Positions 35,490 through 44,788 of a DNA stretch of 64,000 bases are shown piece by piece (the stretch's first letter is position 1; each line of letters starts with the position of its first letter). The notes under the pieces were generated by a model. The model saw only the letters and a list, made by a program, of their open reading frames with translations, had not been told where the DNA came from and searched no databases. The DNA is from an uncultured Schlesneria sp. (GTDB lineage Bacteria > Planctomycetota > Planctomycetia > Planctomycetales > Planctomycetaceae), in assembly GCA_903834925.1 (NCBI GenBank), contig CAILLA010000039.1, positions 1 through 64,000 on the forward strand. Direction: 5' to 3'. The translations under genes and the position numbers were made by a program.

Positions 35490-36524
35490 ATGAGTCAAAC
35501 GAAGCTTTATCGTGCTAAAGCGCGGGCATTTACGCTGATTGAATTGCTGGTCGTGATTGCGATCATCGCGGTTCTGATTGCGTTGCTGCTGCCAGCAGTT
35601 CAACAGGCTCGTGAAGCCGCACGCAGAACGTCCTGCAAGAACGCCTTCAAACAGGTCGGTCTGGCGTTACACAACTACCACGACAACTTCAAGATTTTTC
35701 CACCCGGTATGATCTGGCGCGACAACACCAACGTTTACACAAACAACTTCAATGATGGAAACAACGCTCAACAAACCAATGCATTGAACATGGGTCCCAG
35801 CTGGCTCGTAATGATGCTACCTTACATCGATCAGGCTCCGCTGTATAACAATTTCAACGCGAATCTTTCCGTCTGCGATCCGTCGAACCAGATAGTCGTC
35901 GGCGCTAACCTCCCCATCTTCTGGTGCGCTAGCGACTTCTACTCAAGTTCCCAAAATCAAGCAACGTTTGGTGGACGAAATTGGGCACGGGGAAATTACG
36001 GTGCGAGCTCGGGAACGAACGCGAGTGCAACAACTTTCTGGAGGTCGGTCGACCCATCGCAAAGAGGATTGTTCGGTCCCAATAGCACTTCATCAATCGC
36101 TGCGGTCCAGGACGGAACATCAAATACAGTCGCTTCATGGGAAATTCGATCAGGAATGTCCCAGTGGGATCCACGCGGTACATGGGCGAACGGACGCACC
36201 GGCGGCGGGATGCTTATCGCCTGTGTCCAAGGTAACCCAAGTAGTTCGATCACAGGCGATTGTTACGGGATCAACGAAGGGAACCACTCAAACGGCGATG
36301 ACGTCTGGTCGGTCAACAACTATCAGACCAACGCCACAATTGCCGCCGGTATGGGTGGTTTTTCAGGTGGTGATGGACAGTCTGGGCCAAAGAGCCTTCA
36401 CACAGGTGGGGTCCATGCTCTGATGACTGACGGAGCCGTTCGATTCGTCAATCAAAGTATTGACCGCAGCATCCATATTGGAATGACCACAATTGGTGGG
36501 TCTGAAAACTTTGGCGATTTCTAA
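35490..36524 (+). CDS. DUF1559 prepilin-like protein
   Basis: A 344-aa type IV pilin-like protein of the DUF1559 (SBP_bac_10) family, which is vastly expanded in planctomycetes. The N-terminal methylation and cleavage motif is [22 protein letters not shown] (here split: FTLIELLVV, then a hydrophobic helix to about residue 36), followed by [11 protein letters not shown] and NYHD. The C-terminal H-x9-DG motif is present ([12 protein letters not shown]). The ATG at 35490 follows GGAGA by about 6 bases and starts right before the prepilin leader; the upstream in-frame extension is not credible. Probably processed by prepilin peptidase and surface-exposed. Confidence 0.92.
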   Translation: MSQTKLYRAKARAFTLIELLVVIAIIAVLIALLLPAVQQAREAARRTSCKNAFKQVGLALHNYHDNFKIFPPGMIWRDNTNVYTNNFNDGNNAQQTNALNMGPSWLVMMLPYIDQAPLYNNFNANLSVCDPSNQIVVGANLPIFWCASDFYSSSQNQATFGGRNWARGNYGASSGTNASATTFWRSVDPSQRGLFGPNSTSSIAAVQDGTSNTVASWEIRSGMSQWDPRGTWANGRTGGGMLIACVQGNPSSSITGDCYGINEGNHSNGDDVWSVNNYQTNATIAAGMGGFSGGDGQSGPKSLHTGGVHALMTDGAVRFVNQSIDRSIHIGMTTIGGSENFGDF

Positions 36525-36600
36525 TCGAACCTGAAATTGAGCAAATTTTCTCCCTCAGTTTGCAACGTCCCGCCGCGAACGGGCGAAACTTTCTGAAATC

Positions 36601-36630
36601 GGCGGCACCTGCGACTAGGTGCCGCCTTTT
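36601..36630 (+). terminator. Terminator or attenuator after the DUF1559 gene
   Basis: A perfect 10-bp stem, GGCGGCACCT with AGGTGCCGCC, loop GCGACT, followed by TTTT. It stands between the DUF1559 gene and the small lipoprotein gene, and could reduce read-through rather than abolish it. Confidence 0.8.
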
Positions 36631-36662
36631 GTTCGTTACACTACATCTCGGAGCTTCTTGTG

Positions 36663-36878
36663 ATGATCTCGCTTGGAAAAACGATTCTCGTTCTCTCGGT
36701 TTGCGCAATGTTCATTGGCTGTGGTCGTTCAGAGCCACCTCGAGTCTTTAAAGAGTCGGCTGCCGAAAAGGCAAAACTGGAAGCTGATCATGCAGAAGTC
36801 GTTAAGACGGGGAAATATCCAGGTACCGGAACGGGTACGCAATCGACGGGGAAACCAACGCCCCGCGCCGCACACTGA
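36663..36878 (+). CDS. Small lipoprotein
   Basis: A 71-aa putative lipoprotein. A signal sequence ends in a lipobox-like FIGC at about residue 20, followed by a charged mature part (EKAKLEADHAEVVKTGKYPG) and a Gly/Thr-rich tail. Small lipoproteins of this type often follow DUF1559 genes in planctomycetes. A GTG at 36660 directly before the ATG is an alternative start. Confidence 0.75.
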   Translation: MISLGKTILVLSVCAMFIGCGRSEPPRVFKESAAEKAKLEADHAEVVKTGKYPGTGTGTQSTGKPTPRAAH

Positions 36879-36908
36879 CTATGCTACATGCTAAGGCGCA
36901 ATTGACAG

Positions 36909-36949
36909 CGCGGTCGTTACCGATAAACGGTGACGACCGCGTTTTTTTT
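36909..36949 (+). terminator. Rho-independent terminator after the lipoprotein gene
   Basis: The stem CGCGGTCGT/ACGACCGCG is extended inward by TACC/GGTG around GATAAAC, and is followed by eight T. From here to accD (36950-37187) I see nothing further besides presumed promoter sequence. Confidence 0.92.
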
Positions 36950-37187
36950 CCGGCGGGTTCGCGGGTGACTTAGTCCGCAACGTCGAGAAAATTCTTAAAG
37001 AATTGGCCATTCGAGGCGAGTTCCTATAGAATCGACACCGTTCATGAGCGTTTCAAAAACGTCGAAACTCGGGTGTATCGATCGAAATACACAGAGTGAA
37101 TTCCTTCCGATTATGAGTTTTTGCTGCACCCATTTCACGTTAACGCATTTCAAACAACGGGTTTTGATTTAAGAGGCCTTGGCAAGA

Positions 37188-38060
37188 ATGGAATCATCGC
37201 GGATGACTTCAGATCCTCCTCCACAGCAACGAGGTTTCGATAACGGCGAGACGCCGCGTAAAAAGCGAGGCGTCCCGGAAGGACTTTGGATTCAATGCGA
37301 ATCGTGCAAAAGCACGGTCTATCGAAAACAAGTCGAACAGAATTTGTACCTTTGTCCCGACTGCGGCCACCATTTTATCGTTCCCGGTCGCGTTCGGATT
37401 CAACAACTGCTGGATGAAGACAGTTTTGAAGAATGGTTCGACAACCTGACTTCAAAAGATCCACTGGGGTTCGTGGATTCGAAGCCCTACAAAGATCGAC
37501 TGGTCGCAGAACAAAAGAAAACGGGATTGAAAGACGCCTGTATTGCGGGTCGAGGATACATGCGAGGTCGGCCTCTTGTTTTCGCTTTGACCGATTCTTC
37601 GTTTATCATGGGTAGCATGGGGTCCGTTGTTGGTGAGATGTTGACTCGCTCGGTTGAAGAAGCAACAAGACTGAAATTACCTCTCGTCATTGTCAGTGGG
37701 TCAGGTGGAGGTGCTCGTATGCATGAAGGGATTCTTTCCTTGATGCAGATGGGAAAGGTCAGCGCCGCGCTCGGACGATACCAATCTTCTGGTGGATTGT
37801 TCATCTCGGTTCTGACAAATCCCACGATGGGTGGGGTTGCCGCGAGTTTCGCTTCGCTCGGCGATATTACATTGGCCGAGCCCAAAGCGCTCGTCGGATT
37901 CGCTGGACCTCGTGTCGTCCGCGCCACGTGCAAGATCGCCCTCCCCGCTGGTTTTCAAACCAGCGAGTTTCTTCTCGAACATGGATTTGTTGATCGGATC
38001 GTCGCTCGTCCAGAATTGCGAACGGAAATCTCTCGATTGATCGACTATTGCGGCGTGTGA
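37188..38060 (+). CDS. accD: Acetyl-CoA carboxylase carboxyltransferase subunit beta
   Basis: AccD, 290 aa, the beta subunit of the carboxyltransferase that moves the carboxyl group from biotin to acetyl-CoA to make malonyl-CoA for fatty-acid synthesis. The N-terminal zinc ribbon is intact (C37, C40, C56, C59). The crotonase-fold core shows [32 protein letters not shown] (in part) and GFAGPRV, all typical of AccD. The ATG at 37188 is chosen with AAGAGG upstream; a TTG at 37179 and ATG at 37203 are alternatives. accA and folC are not adjacent. Confidence 0.95.
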   Translation: MESSRMTSDPPPQQRGFDNGETPRKKRGVPEGLWIQCESCKSTVYRKQVEQNLYLCPDCGHHFIVPGRVRIQQLLDEDSFEEWFDNLTSKDPLGFVDSKPYKDRLVAEQKKTGLKDACIAGRGYMRGRPLVFALTDSSFIMGSMGSVVGEMLTRSVEEATRLKLPLVIVSGSGGGARMHEGILSLMQMGKVSAALGRYQSSGGLFISVLTNPTMGGVAASFASLGDITLAEPKALVGFAGPRVVRATCKIALPAGFQTSEFLLEHGFVDRIVARPELRTEISRLIDYCGV

Positions 38061-38131
38061 CAAACAACCTGAAGATCAAAGCAGTGGCGAAGCCCAAGTG
38101 GCGTTGGGTTTGAATTGGAGCAGGCAATTCG

Positions 38132-39013
38132 ATGCTGAAATTTCTGAAATCGCTGTTCAAGCGAAAGCCGAAGATTAACAAGGTCGACATCGAATCGCGG
38201 TTTCAGTTGGTCAGTCGAGTCGGCCAGGGAAGCATGTCCAAAGTCTGGCGAGCCGTCGATCGGCGGCTCGAAAAAACAGTTGCGCTCAAGGTTCTTGATT
38301 TTGAGAAAACGAAGCGTCTTGAATCTCGTTTCGCCCACATGAAATCAAAAAAGCCATCTGAGGGCGAGATTGCCATCAAGTTAAAGCACCCGCACATTGT
38401 CGAGACTTACGAGTATGGGATCACAACGAAGGACGAACAATTCCTGGTCATGGAATTTGTCGAGGGGATGTCGCTTTCGTATTTGATTGATGTGCAAAAC
38501 GATGTCATGAAAAAAAACCGGCTTCGGATCATCGTCGAGCTAGGCGAGGCCATCGAGTATTTCCACCGACAGAACTGGATCCATCGAGATATCTGCCCGC
38601 GGAATGTGATTGTTGACCAAAAGCTTTCGACCAAACTCATCGATTTTGGGCTTGTTGTGCCGAATATTGCCGAATATCAGGCACCGGGAAATCGAACCGG
38701 GACGGCGACGTATATGGCCCCGGAACTAATCAAACGGCAAAAAACGGATCAGCGAATCGACATCTTTGCGTACGCTGTGACGTGTTTCGAGATGTATACG
38801 AAAGAGCTTCCCTGGCCTGGCGGCGAGACGCTTGAGGCTGTTGTGCAACACATCAACCTTCCACCCAAGGAACTGCGTAAACTCGTCCCCGATATCGATC
38901 CAATTGTTGCCAAAACAATCATGCGCGGATTGGCCTTACAGCCTCAAGACCGTTGGCTAACCATGGGCCAGATGTTGCAACCGCTGCGCGAATCACTTCA
39001 CAAGTCGAAATGA
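38132..39013 (+). CDS. Cytoplasmic serine/threonine protein kinase
   Basis: A 293-aa Hanks-type kinase consisting of little beyond the catalytic domain. The Gly-rich loop is GQGSMSKV (31-38), the ATP-binding lysine is K53, the catalytic loop is HRDICPRN (151-158) and the DFG motif is at 171-173, followed by GTATYMAPE. All catalytic residues are present. It has no membrane segment or sensory domain, unlike most planctomycete kinases, so it may act on soluble partners. It follows accD by 71 bases on the same strand; regulation of that enzyme is only a speculation from position. Confidence 0.92.
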   Translation: MLKFLKSLFKRKPKINKVDIESRFQLVSRVGQGSMSKVWRAVDRRLEKTVALKVLDFEKTKRLESRFAHMKSKKPSEGEIAIKLKHPHIVETYEYGITTKDEQFLVMEFVEGMSLSYLIDVQNDVMKKNRLRIIVELGEAIEYFHRQNWIHRDICPRNVIVDQKLSTKLIDFGLVVPNIAEYQAPGNRTGTATYMAPELIKRQKTDQRIDIFAYAVTCFEMYTKELPWPGGETLEAVVQHINLPPKELRKLVPDIDPIVAKTIMRGLALQPQDRWLTMGQMLQPLRESLHKSK

Positions 39014-39222
39014 ACGTGGAACAAAACCGGCCCGGTCGTTTGACATCTTTTATCTCCCTGATATTCTGCATCTGACCCAGACGGGAAAGTCGGAGAATTT
39101 TCTCCAGTCTGACATTGACTCCTCAGAGCCGTTCTATTGAGAGAACGTGAACTGAGGGGTGGGAAGCCGAAGGTCGGATCTCCCATGTTCAGGCACCCGT
39201 GCCAGTTTTGAAGGAGTTTTCT

Positions 39223-39648
39223 ATGAGTCGCGCACTTGGATTTGTCGCCGCAGCAGTCGTCCTGCTCACCTCGTTCTCGTCGGCTGAAGCCCGAAGCTGC
39301 TGCAAGCCAGCTCGCCCAGTTTGCTGCAAGCCAGCACGAGTTCACCATCACCATGCACGTTGCTGTGCAACACCAGCTCCTTGCAGCAGCTGTGCTGCTC
39401 CAGCTCCAAGCTGCTCAGCACCAGCTCCTTGCAGCACCTGCAACGCTCCAGTTGCAACCGGTTGCAGCTCATGTGGAACGACTGTCGTTTCCACCGGTAC
39501 GGTTGTTTCGGGTTGCCCAGGCGGCTGCAATGCCTCACCTGCACCTGTTGTCACCTCGGCAGCTCCAACCTATGCTGCTCCAGTCCAGAACGCTCCAGCA
39601 CCACCAGCTGAAGCTCCAAAGCCAGCCGAAGCTGTCGAAGCCAAGTAA
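39223..39648 (+). CDS. Small secreted Cys/Ala/Pro-rich protein
   Basis: A 141-aa secreted protein of unknown function. The signal peptide (1-24, cleavage after AEA) is followed by a Cys-dense region: SCCKPARPVCCKPARV, HHHH, CCATPAPCSSCAAPAPSC and CSSC. About 18 cysteines occur in 80 residues, then a Pro/Ala-rich tail. AAGGAG lies 7 bases before the ATG at 39223. Paired cysteines and the His run suggest metal binding or extensive disulfide linkage in the envelope; neither is proven. Confidence 0.8.
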   Translation: MSRALGFVAAAVVLLTSFSSAEARSCCKPARPVCCKPARVHHHHARCCATPAPCSSCAAPAPSCSAPAPCSTCNAPVATGCSSCGTTVVSTGTVVSGCPGGCNASPAPVVTSAAPTYAAPVQNAPAPPAEAPKPAEAVEAK

Positions 39649-39677
39649 TTGGTCTTCTGGTGTTTGGTTTGAATTTG

Positions 39678-39714
39678 AAAGGGTTCGTACTGCTTTTCAG
39701 TGCGGACCCTTTTT
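39678..39714 (+). terminator. Terminator after the Cys-rich gene
   Basis: A 15-bp stem with two G-U pairs (39678-39692 with 39698-39712), loop CTTTT, followed by T-rich sequence. Confidence 0.85.
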
Positions 39715-39806
39715 GTTTTCCGATGACCGGGCATATAAACGTTGGACAAACGGAGCTTTGCCAATCAACAAAGTTTCCGCATCACAGTAGTGTCGAAAGG
39801 TGACTG

Positions 39807-40574
39807 ATGCTCGAATTCGTTCAAACGGCGGAAGAAGCGGCACGGCGCGCAGGACACATTCTGCGTGCCTGGTCGTCAAAATTTACGGTTCGAGAAAAAA
39901 GTCGATCAAATCTCGTCACTGAGGCAGATGAAGCTTCACAGGCAGCGATTTTTGATTTCATTCACGGTCGATATCCAAGCCATGGATTTTGTGGTGAAGA
40001 AGGCCTGTCATACAATGAAACCGATTCCCCCTATCGCTGGGTGATTGACCCGCTTGACGGAACAACGAACTACGTCCACTCATTTCCGTACTACTGTGTC
40101 TCGATCGGATTGGAATGTCGCGGCGAGATGATTGTTGGTGCCGTTTTTGATCCGGTTCACGACGAGATGTTTTTGGCAGTACGCGGTCAAGGGGCCAGTT
40201 TAAATCGACGTCCATTGAAATGTTCAGGGGTCAACGAGCTGTCACAATCGCTCGTAATTGCCAGCCTTCCGGTGGCAACGAGCGCACACGAAAAAGCGGT
40301 GAGTCGGTTTCTGAAAGTTCTTCCCGTTGCTCAATCAGTCCAACGAACGGGCTCTGCCGCATTAAATCTGGCAAACGTGGCGGCTGGACGAGTGGAAGGT
40401 TTCTGGTCCACCAGCCTCAAACCCTGGGACATGGCAGCGGGAATCTTGCTTGTGGAAGAAGCAGGTGGCCGAATTTCGAAAATTGACGGATCACCATTTC
40501 GACTTGAAGAACCTGACTTGCTGGCAACAAACGGCTCTGACATTCACGAGCAATTGCTTCCGCTACTCGTTTGA
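39807..40574 (+). CDS. Inositol monophosphatase family protein
   Basis: A 255-aa member of the inositol-monophosphatase/CysQ/SuhB family, a lithium-sensitive metal-dependent phosphatase fold. The metal-binding residues are visible: GEEG (63-66), DPLDGTTN (81-88) and the C-terminal KPWDMAAGILLVEEAGG. Length and motifs indicate a complete active enzyme. The substrate might be inositol-1-phosphate, another sugar phosphate or PAP; sequence alone does not decide. Confidence 0.9.
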   Translation: MLEFVQTAEEAARRAGHILRAWSSKFTVREKSRSNLVTEADEASQAAIFDFIHGRYPSHGFCGEEGLSYNETDSPYRWVIDPLDGTTNYVHSFPYYCVSIGLECRGEMIVGAVFDPVHDEMFLAVRGQGASLNRRPLKCSGVNELSQSLVIASLPVATSAHEKAVSRFLKVLPVAQSVQRTGSAALNLANVAAGRVEGFWSTSLKPWDMAAGILLVEEAGGRISKIDGSPFRLEEPDLLATNGSDIHEQLLPLLV

Positions 40575-40606
40575 CAAGAACTGGAGATCTTGCGTTCAAA
40601 CAAGAA

Positions 40607-41020
40607 CTAAAGGATCCCTTCACCCCATTCTTCTTCCTCCACTTTGACTGTTTCGTCACTCGTCACCACAGTGTCTGGATTGAAATTTATCGGAGTTGTC
40701 GAGGGCTCAAGAACCAGCGTTTCGACGATCAGTTCGGTTTCTTGAGAAATCGCGGATTTTATGATCGTCGCTTCTGGGCGTGCGGGAGCTGGCGCGTTCG
40801 GCTCAATACCGAAGTCGATTGGATGGCGTTCCACGTCACTGGGTCGCTGTAAAGGTCGGGGAACCATCGTTCGTTCGCCAGAGATTTGCATCCACGCCCC
40901 TTCTTTGCAACCACAAAGCAAAGTTGTGACCTCGCCCGACAACTTGCGTTCGCATCCGCAAGCGGGACAGTGCCACGTTCGACGAACGTCTCCCGACAAT
41001 TTATATCCAGGTCCTCGCAT
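40607..41020 (-). CDS. Hypothetical zinc-ribbon protein
   Basis: A 137-aa cytoplasmic protein with a zinc-ribbon-like N-terminus (CPACGC near residue 18 and CGC near 36), a middle stretch with MVPRPLQRPSDVERHPIDFG, and an acidic C-terminus ending in EEEEWGEGIL. I do not recognise a named family. The gene converges with the phosphatase gene and is divergent from metG. Confidence 0.68.
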   Translation of the reverse strand: MRGPGYKLSGDVRRTWHCPACGCERKLSGEVTTLLCGCKEGAWMQISGERTMVPRPLQRPSDVERHPIDFGIEPNAPAPARPEATIIKSAISQETELIVETLVLEPSTTPINFNPDTVVTSDETVKVEEEEWGEGIL

Positions 41021-41280
41021 CCATACGCCTTTCCAGAATGTTTCATGAAATAAAGACGTAGTTCACTCGGCCAGTCACCAAATTGCAACCAATTTCAAAA
41101 AATCATGATCGGTGGACTCGTTTCTGTCAGTTCCGAGCACTCGTCGGAACGAAACGATTCGCGTTATCTCCTTTGCAGCGAAATTTTTCATATCGTGACG
41201 TAGACGCTACCCGTTGTTCGAACCTCGACTTAGAATCATGTGTCTACATCGCTGAATAACTTTCCTCGTGTGGGTTTGGA

Positions 41281-43359
41281 ATGACTGATCGACGAATTCT
41301 CGTTACGTCCGCTTTGCCGTATGCCAATGGTCACATTCACCTGGGGCATATGGTAGAATACATCCAGACCGATATCTGGGTCCGGTTTCAGAAGTTACGC
41401 GGACATCGCTGCATTTATATCTGTGCCGATGACACGCACGGCACCGCAATCATGATTCGTGCCCGTCAAGAAGGGCGAAGCGAAGAATCGTTGATCGCAG
41501 ATATGCGAGAATCGCATCTGCGAGATTTCACAGGCTTCGAAATTTCCTTCGACAACTACGGCAGTACGAACAGCGAGCAGACGCGCAAAATCTGCCACGC
41601 GGTCTGGGCTGCGTTGCGCAAATCCGGGCTGATTGTTGAGCATGATGTCACCCAGCTTTACGATCCCGTCGAAAAAACATTTCTCGCTGATCGCTTCGTC
41701 AAGGGAACCTGTCCAAATCCTGAATGTCACGCACCCGATCAGTACGGAGACAATTGTGAAAAATGCGGCTCGACTTACAGCCCCGCAGATCTGATTAACC
41801 CGGTCAGTACTCTTTCGGGGGCAACACCCGAGTTGCGGACAGCCAAGCATCTGTTCGTTGAGATTGAAAAACTGCATGGCTGGCTGACCGAATGGACTCA
41901 GTCGGGCGGACATCTTCAGACCGAGATAGCCAATTATCTGAAAGGCCACTTTCTTGTCGATCCGCTACGGAACTGGGACGTCTCACGACCTGCTCCGTAT
42001 TTCGGGTTTGAAATTCCGGATAGCCCCGGAAATTATTGGTACGTCTGGTTTGACGCTCCGATTGGCTACATTGGTTCAACAGCGGAATGGTGTGAACGAA
42101 ACGGGGAAAATCTCGACGACTGGTGGAAGAGTTCCAATACAGAGATTCATCATTTCATCGGCAAGGACATCACTTATTTTCACACGCTCTTCTGGCCAGC
42201 CATGTTGAAAACGGCGGGGCTGAGCCTGCCAGAAAAAGTTCACATTCACGGATTTCTGAACGTGAATGGCGAAAAGATGTCAAAGACGAGAGGGACTTTC
42301 ATCCAGGCTTCGACATACCTCGGTCATCACCTCGATCCGTCATACTTGCGATACTACTATGCATCGAAGCTCGGCAACCGCGTCGACGATCTCGACCTGA
42401 ACCTGGAAGAATTCGTTAACAAAATCAATTCTGATCTGGTTGGCAAAGTCGTGAACCTCGCCAGCCGTACTGCACGTTTCGTCGAAGAAGCCGGTTTGTC
42501 GAAAGTCTATCCGGATGATGGCGGCCTGTTTGCCGAAGCTGCGGCTCAGTCAGATGCAATCGCGGCCGCATATGAAGCTTGCGACTTTAACGGCGCAATG
42601 CGAAACATCATGAGCCTTGCCGATAAGGCAAATCAATATGTCGAGCAGACCGCTCCCTGGACTCTTCGCAAAGTCGCCAGTAAGGCGGCCGAACTGCAAG
42701 ACGTTTGTACGGTGACGTTGAATCTGTTTCGACAGATCATTATCTACCTTTCGCCAGTACTGCCAAAACTCGCAAAACAAGTCGGCGAGTTATTTCAAAA
42801 GCCGATCTCTGATTGGAATGAATCCCAAACGCCGCTCGTGGGAACGCGCGTTTCCAAGTTCGAACACCTCATGAAGCGAGTTGAACTCGCACAGGTCCAA
42901 GCCATGATTGAAGCCGGTCAACAATCCGCCCCCGAAACCACCGCTCCCACGACGGACGCTGCGGCAGCGGCACCAGCGACTCCGTGGAACGATGGGCCGG
43001 AACCACTCGCCCATGAACCGCTGGTCGCAGAACATTGTTCAATCGACGATTTCACCAAGATCGATCTTCGAGTCGCCCGAGTTCTTGCGGCGAATGCCGT
43101 GGTCGGCGCTGACAAACTGCTGCAATTGACGCTCAGCATGGGAGGTGAAGGAACGCGGAACGTATTTGCCGGTATCAAGAGTGCTTACAAGCCGGAAGAC
43201 CTCGTCGGTCGGCTCGTTATTTTCTGCGCCAATCTTGCTCCGCGCAAGATGAAGTTTGGATTGAGCGAAGGGATGGTGCTTGCCGCCGGGGCCGGCGGAC
43301 AAGAGATTTACTTGCTCAATCCCGACAGCGGTGCCAAACCGGGTCAACGAGTCCACTGA
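41281..43359 (+). CDS. metG: Methionyl-tRNA synthetase
   Basis: MetRS, 692 aa, charges initiator and elongator tRNA-Met. The class I HIGH-like motif is in the N-terminal segment (NGHIHLGH, residues 15-22), the zinc knuckle has CPNPEC and CEKC, and the KMSKS loop is intact (GEKMSKTRG). An anticodon-binding helical domain follows. A linker rich in Ala, Thr and Pro leads to a C-terminal EMAP-II/Arc1p-like tRNA-binding domain ([36 protein letters not shown]-like APRKMKFG), which gives the long dimeric form. The start is ATG at 41281. tag follows after 9 bases, so the two are probably cotranscribed. Confidence 0.96.
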   Translation: MTDRRILVTSALPYANGHIHLGHMVEYIQTDIWVRFQKLRGHRCIYICADDTHGTAIMIRARQEGRSEESLIADMRESHLRDFTGFEISFDNYGSTNSEQTRKICHAVWAALRKSGLIVEHDVTQLYDPVEKTFLADRFVKGTCPNPECHAPDQYGDNCEKCGSTYSPADLINPVSTLSGATPELRTAKHLFVEIEKLHGWLTEWTQSGGHLQTEIANYLKGHFLVDPLRNWDVSRPAPYFGFEIPDSPGNYWYVWFDAPIGYIGSTAEWCERNGENLDDWWKSSNTEIHHFIGKDITYFHTLFWPAMLKTAGLSLPEKVHIHGFLNVNGEKMSKTRGTFIQASTYLGHHLDPSYLRYYYASKLGNRVDDLDLNLEEFVNKINSDLVGKVVNLASRTARFVEEAGLSKVYPDDGGLFAEAAAQSDAIAAAYEACDFNGAMRNIMSLADKANQYVEQTAPWTLRKVASKAAELQDVCTVTLNLFRQIIIYLSPVLPKLAKQVGELFQKPISDWNESQTPLVGTRVSKFEHLMKRVELAQVQAMIEAGQQSAPETTAPTTDAAAAAPATPWNDGPEPLAHEPLVAEHCSIDDFTKIDLRVARVLAANAVVGADKLLQLTLSMGGEGTRNVFAGIKSAYKPEDLVGRLVIFCANLAPRKMKFGLSEGMVLAAGAGGQEIYLLNPDSGAKPGQRVH

Positions 43360-43368
43360 TGGCGTGAA

Positions 43369-43959
43369 ATGTCCAATCAACGTAAGAAGCCTGAATTGTT
43401 CCGTTGTCCCTGGGCCATTGGCGATCAGTATGTCGAGTACCACGATCATGAATGGGGCGTTCCCATTCATGATGATCGCCTGTTATTCGAGTTTCTGATT
43501 CTTGAAGGCGCACAGGCCGGCCTGAGCTGGATCACGATTCTCAAAAAACGCGAGAACTATCGAGAAGCATTCGATGGCTTCGATCCGAACGTCGTAGCCC
43601 GTTATGACGAAGCGAAACGAGTGGGCCTGATGGCGAATGCCGGCATTGTTCGCAACCGACTCAAAATCCAATCCGCGGTCGATAACGCGATTGCATTTTT
43701 GAAAGTCCAGCAAGAGTTCGGCAGCTTCGATCAATTCATCTGGGGATTTGTCGACGGTAGACAACGTCACAACACCTGGCAAACAATCGGTGATGTACCC
43801 GCTCGAACGGCTGAATCAGACGCGATGAGCAAGGAATTGAAACGACGCGGTTTCCGATTCGTCGGTTCGACAATTTGCTATTCATTTATGCAGGCAATCG
43901 GTATGGTCAACGACCACCTCGCGACTTGCTTTCGGCATTGTGAACTTCAGGTGGATTAG
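43369..43959 (+). CDS. tag: DNA-3-methyladenine glycosylase I
   Basis: Tag, 196 aa, removes 3-methyladenine from alkylated DNA in base-excision repair. It resembles E. coli Tag closely: RCPWA with Cys13, YHDHEWGVP, EGAQAGLSWITILKKRENYR, and the C-terminal MVNDHLATCFRHC. The zinc-site ligands (the N-terminal Cys, His of YHDHEWG, and His/Cys of NDHLATC) are all present. It starts 9 bases after metG. A second copy of its last 50 bases occurs beyond the toxin-antitoxin pair (44585-44635). Confidence 0.95.
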   Translation: MSNQRKKPELFRCPWAIGDQYVEYHDHEWGVPIHDDRLLFEFLILEGAQAGLSWITILKKRENYREAFDGFDPNVVARYDEAKRVGLMANAGIVRNRLKIQSAVDNAIAFLKVQQEFGSFDQFIWGFVDGRQRHNTWQTIGDVPARTAESDAMSKELKRRGFRFVGSTICYSFMQAIGMVNDHLATCFRHCELQVD

Positions 43960-43963
43960 TCGC
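43912..43963 (+). repeat. tag 3'-end direct repeat, copy 1 (in gene)
   Basis: The last ~48 bases of tag plus a few beyond the stop. The core GCTTTCGGCATTGTGAACTT and CAGGTGGATTAGTCGC match copy 2 at 44585-44635 with a handful of substitutions and one gap. The two copies bracket the toxin-antitoxin cassette. Confidence 0.8.
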
Positions 43964-44073
43964 ATTGTTGAAAGGTTTGTGCTCCGGTCGCACTCGCCAA
44001 AGTCTCACATGTCTGTAGAATGTCGTTGAGATTCGACAACGCCCCATTATGCGGGAAAACAAGGAACCATGCC

Positions 44074-44283
44074 ATGTCCGTCAGCACCGACGAAATCCTC
44101 ACTGCGGCCATTCAGCTTCCGGAGTCCGACCGCCTGACGATCGTCAGTCGACTGCTTGAAACGATGGGAGATGAAGAACATCTGCCAAGCATCGACGATA
44201 ACGATTTCATTGAGGAAATGCGTCGGCGCCGAGACGATTCCTCGGGTGCCATTCCCTGGTCGCAGTTGCGCGACGAGGATTGA
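44074..44283 (+). CDS. Addiction-module antitoxin component (TIGR02574-like)
   Basis: A 69-aa protein with the pattern of TIGR02574 addiction-module components: an N-terminal helix with ILTAAIQLPESDRLTIVSRLLETM, then an acidic-basic C-terminal half (EEMRRRRDDSSGAIPWSQLRDED) that would bind the toxin. The ATG at 44074 is chosen; a preceding in-frame ATG (44071 is out of frame) is not used, and an upstream frame from 44020 lacks a match to the family. The stop overlaps the toxin start. Confidence 0.85.
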   Translation: MSVSTDEILTAAIQLPESDRLTIVSRLLETMGDEEHLPSIDDNDFIEEMRRRRDDSSGAIPWSQLRDED

Positions 44284-44585
44284 TGGCGATGGAATCCGTT
44301 CGCTTTCATCGGTTAGCCGCTGAGGAGTATCGGTCAGCGCGGGACTGGTATCGGCAACGAGATATTTCGGTGGCCGGTCGGTTTTGCGCCGCCGTCGATT
44401 CTGCCGTGGATCGAATCATAGAGGACGCTGATTCTCATCCTGTGCTAATTGACGAAATTCGTTGGGTTCGCGTTCGGAAATTTCCCTATATTCTCGTCTT
44501 CGTCAGTGATCGCTCCGACAGTTTGTTGGTTATCGCGCTCGCTCACGCAAAACGTCGTCCTGGCTATTGGAAACGACGGCGGTGA
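44283..44585 (+). CDS. RelE/ParE family toxin
   Basis: A 100-aa toxin of the RelE/ParE superfamily. Typical features are FHRLAAEEYRSARDWY at the start, VRVRKFPYILVFV in the core and a basic C-terminus (HAKRRPGYWKRRR). The ATG overlaps the antitoxin stop (TGATG), so the pair is translationally coupled in antitoxin-first order. Whether it is a ribosome-dependent RNase or a gyrase poison cannot be told. The tag-derived repeat copy 2 begins exactly at its stop codon. Confidence 0.9.
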   Translation: MAMESVRFHRLAAEEYRSARDWYRQRDISVAGRFCAAVDSAVDRIIEDADSHPVLIDEIRWVRVRKFPYILVFVSDRSDSLLVIALAHAKRRPGYWKRRR

Positions 44586-44635
44586 ACCACCTGAAGCACG
44601 CTTTCGACATTGTGAACTTCAGATGAATCCGTCGC
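44585..44635 (+). repeat. tag 3'-end direct repeat, copy 2
   Basis: A second, diverged copy of the tag 3' end: in the same reading sense it would encode FRHCELQ, identical to the C-terminal residues of Tag. It begins at the last base of the toxin gene. It lies outside any gene. From here to 44788 I see nothing but presumed promoter sequence for the sulfatase. Confidence 0.8.
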
Positions 44636-44788
44636 GCCGCTGACTCGTAATCCGTCGATGTCACCTGTAAACTGCGAATCCATTCACAAAATCAGACGGG
44701 CTGAAATCAGCGTAAATTCAGATCTTCGCCTGACGTGATGTTCCCCTTCAATCAACTTTTCTTTGTACTCAATTAAGGAGAAAATCCC

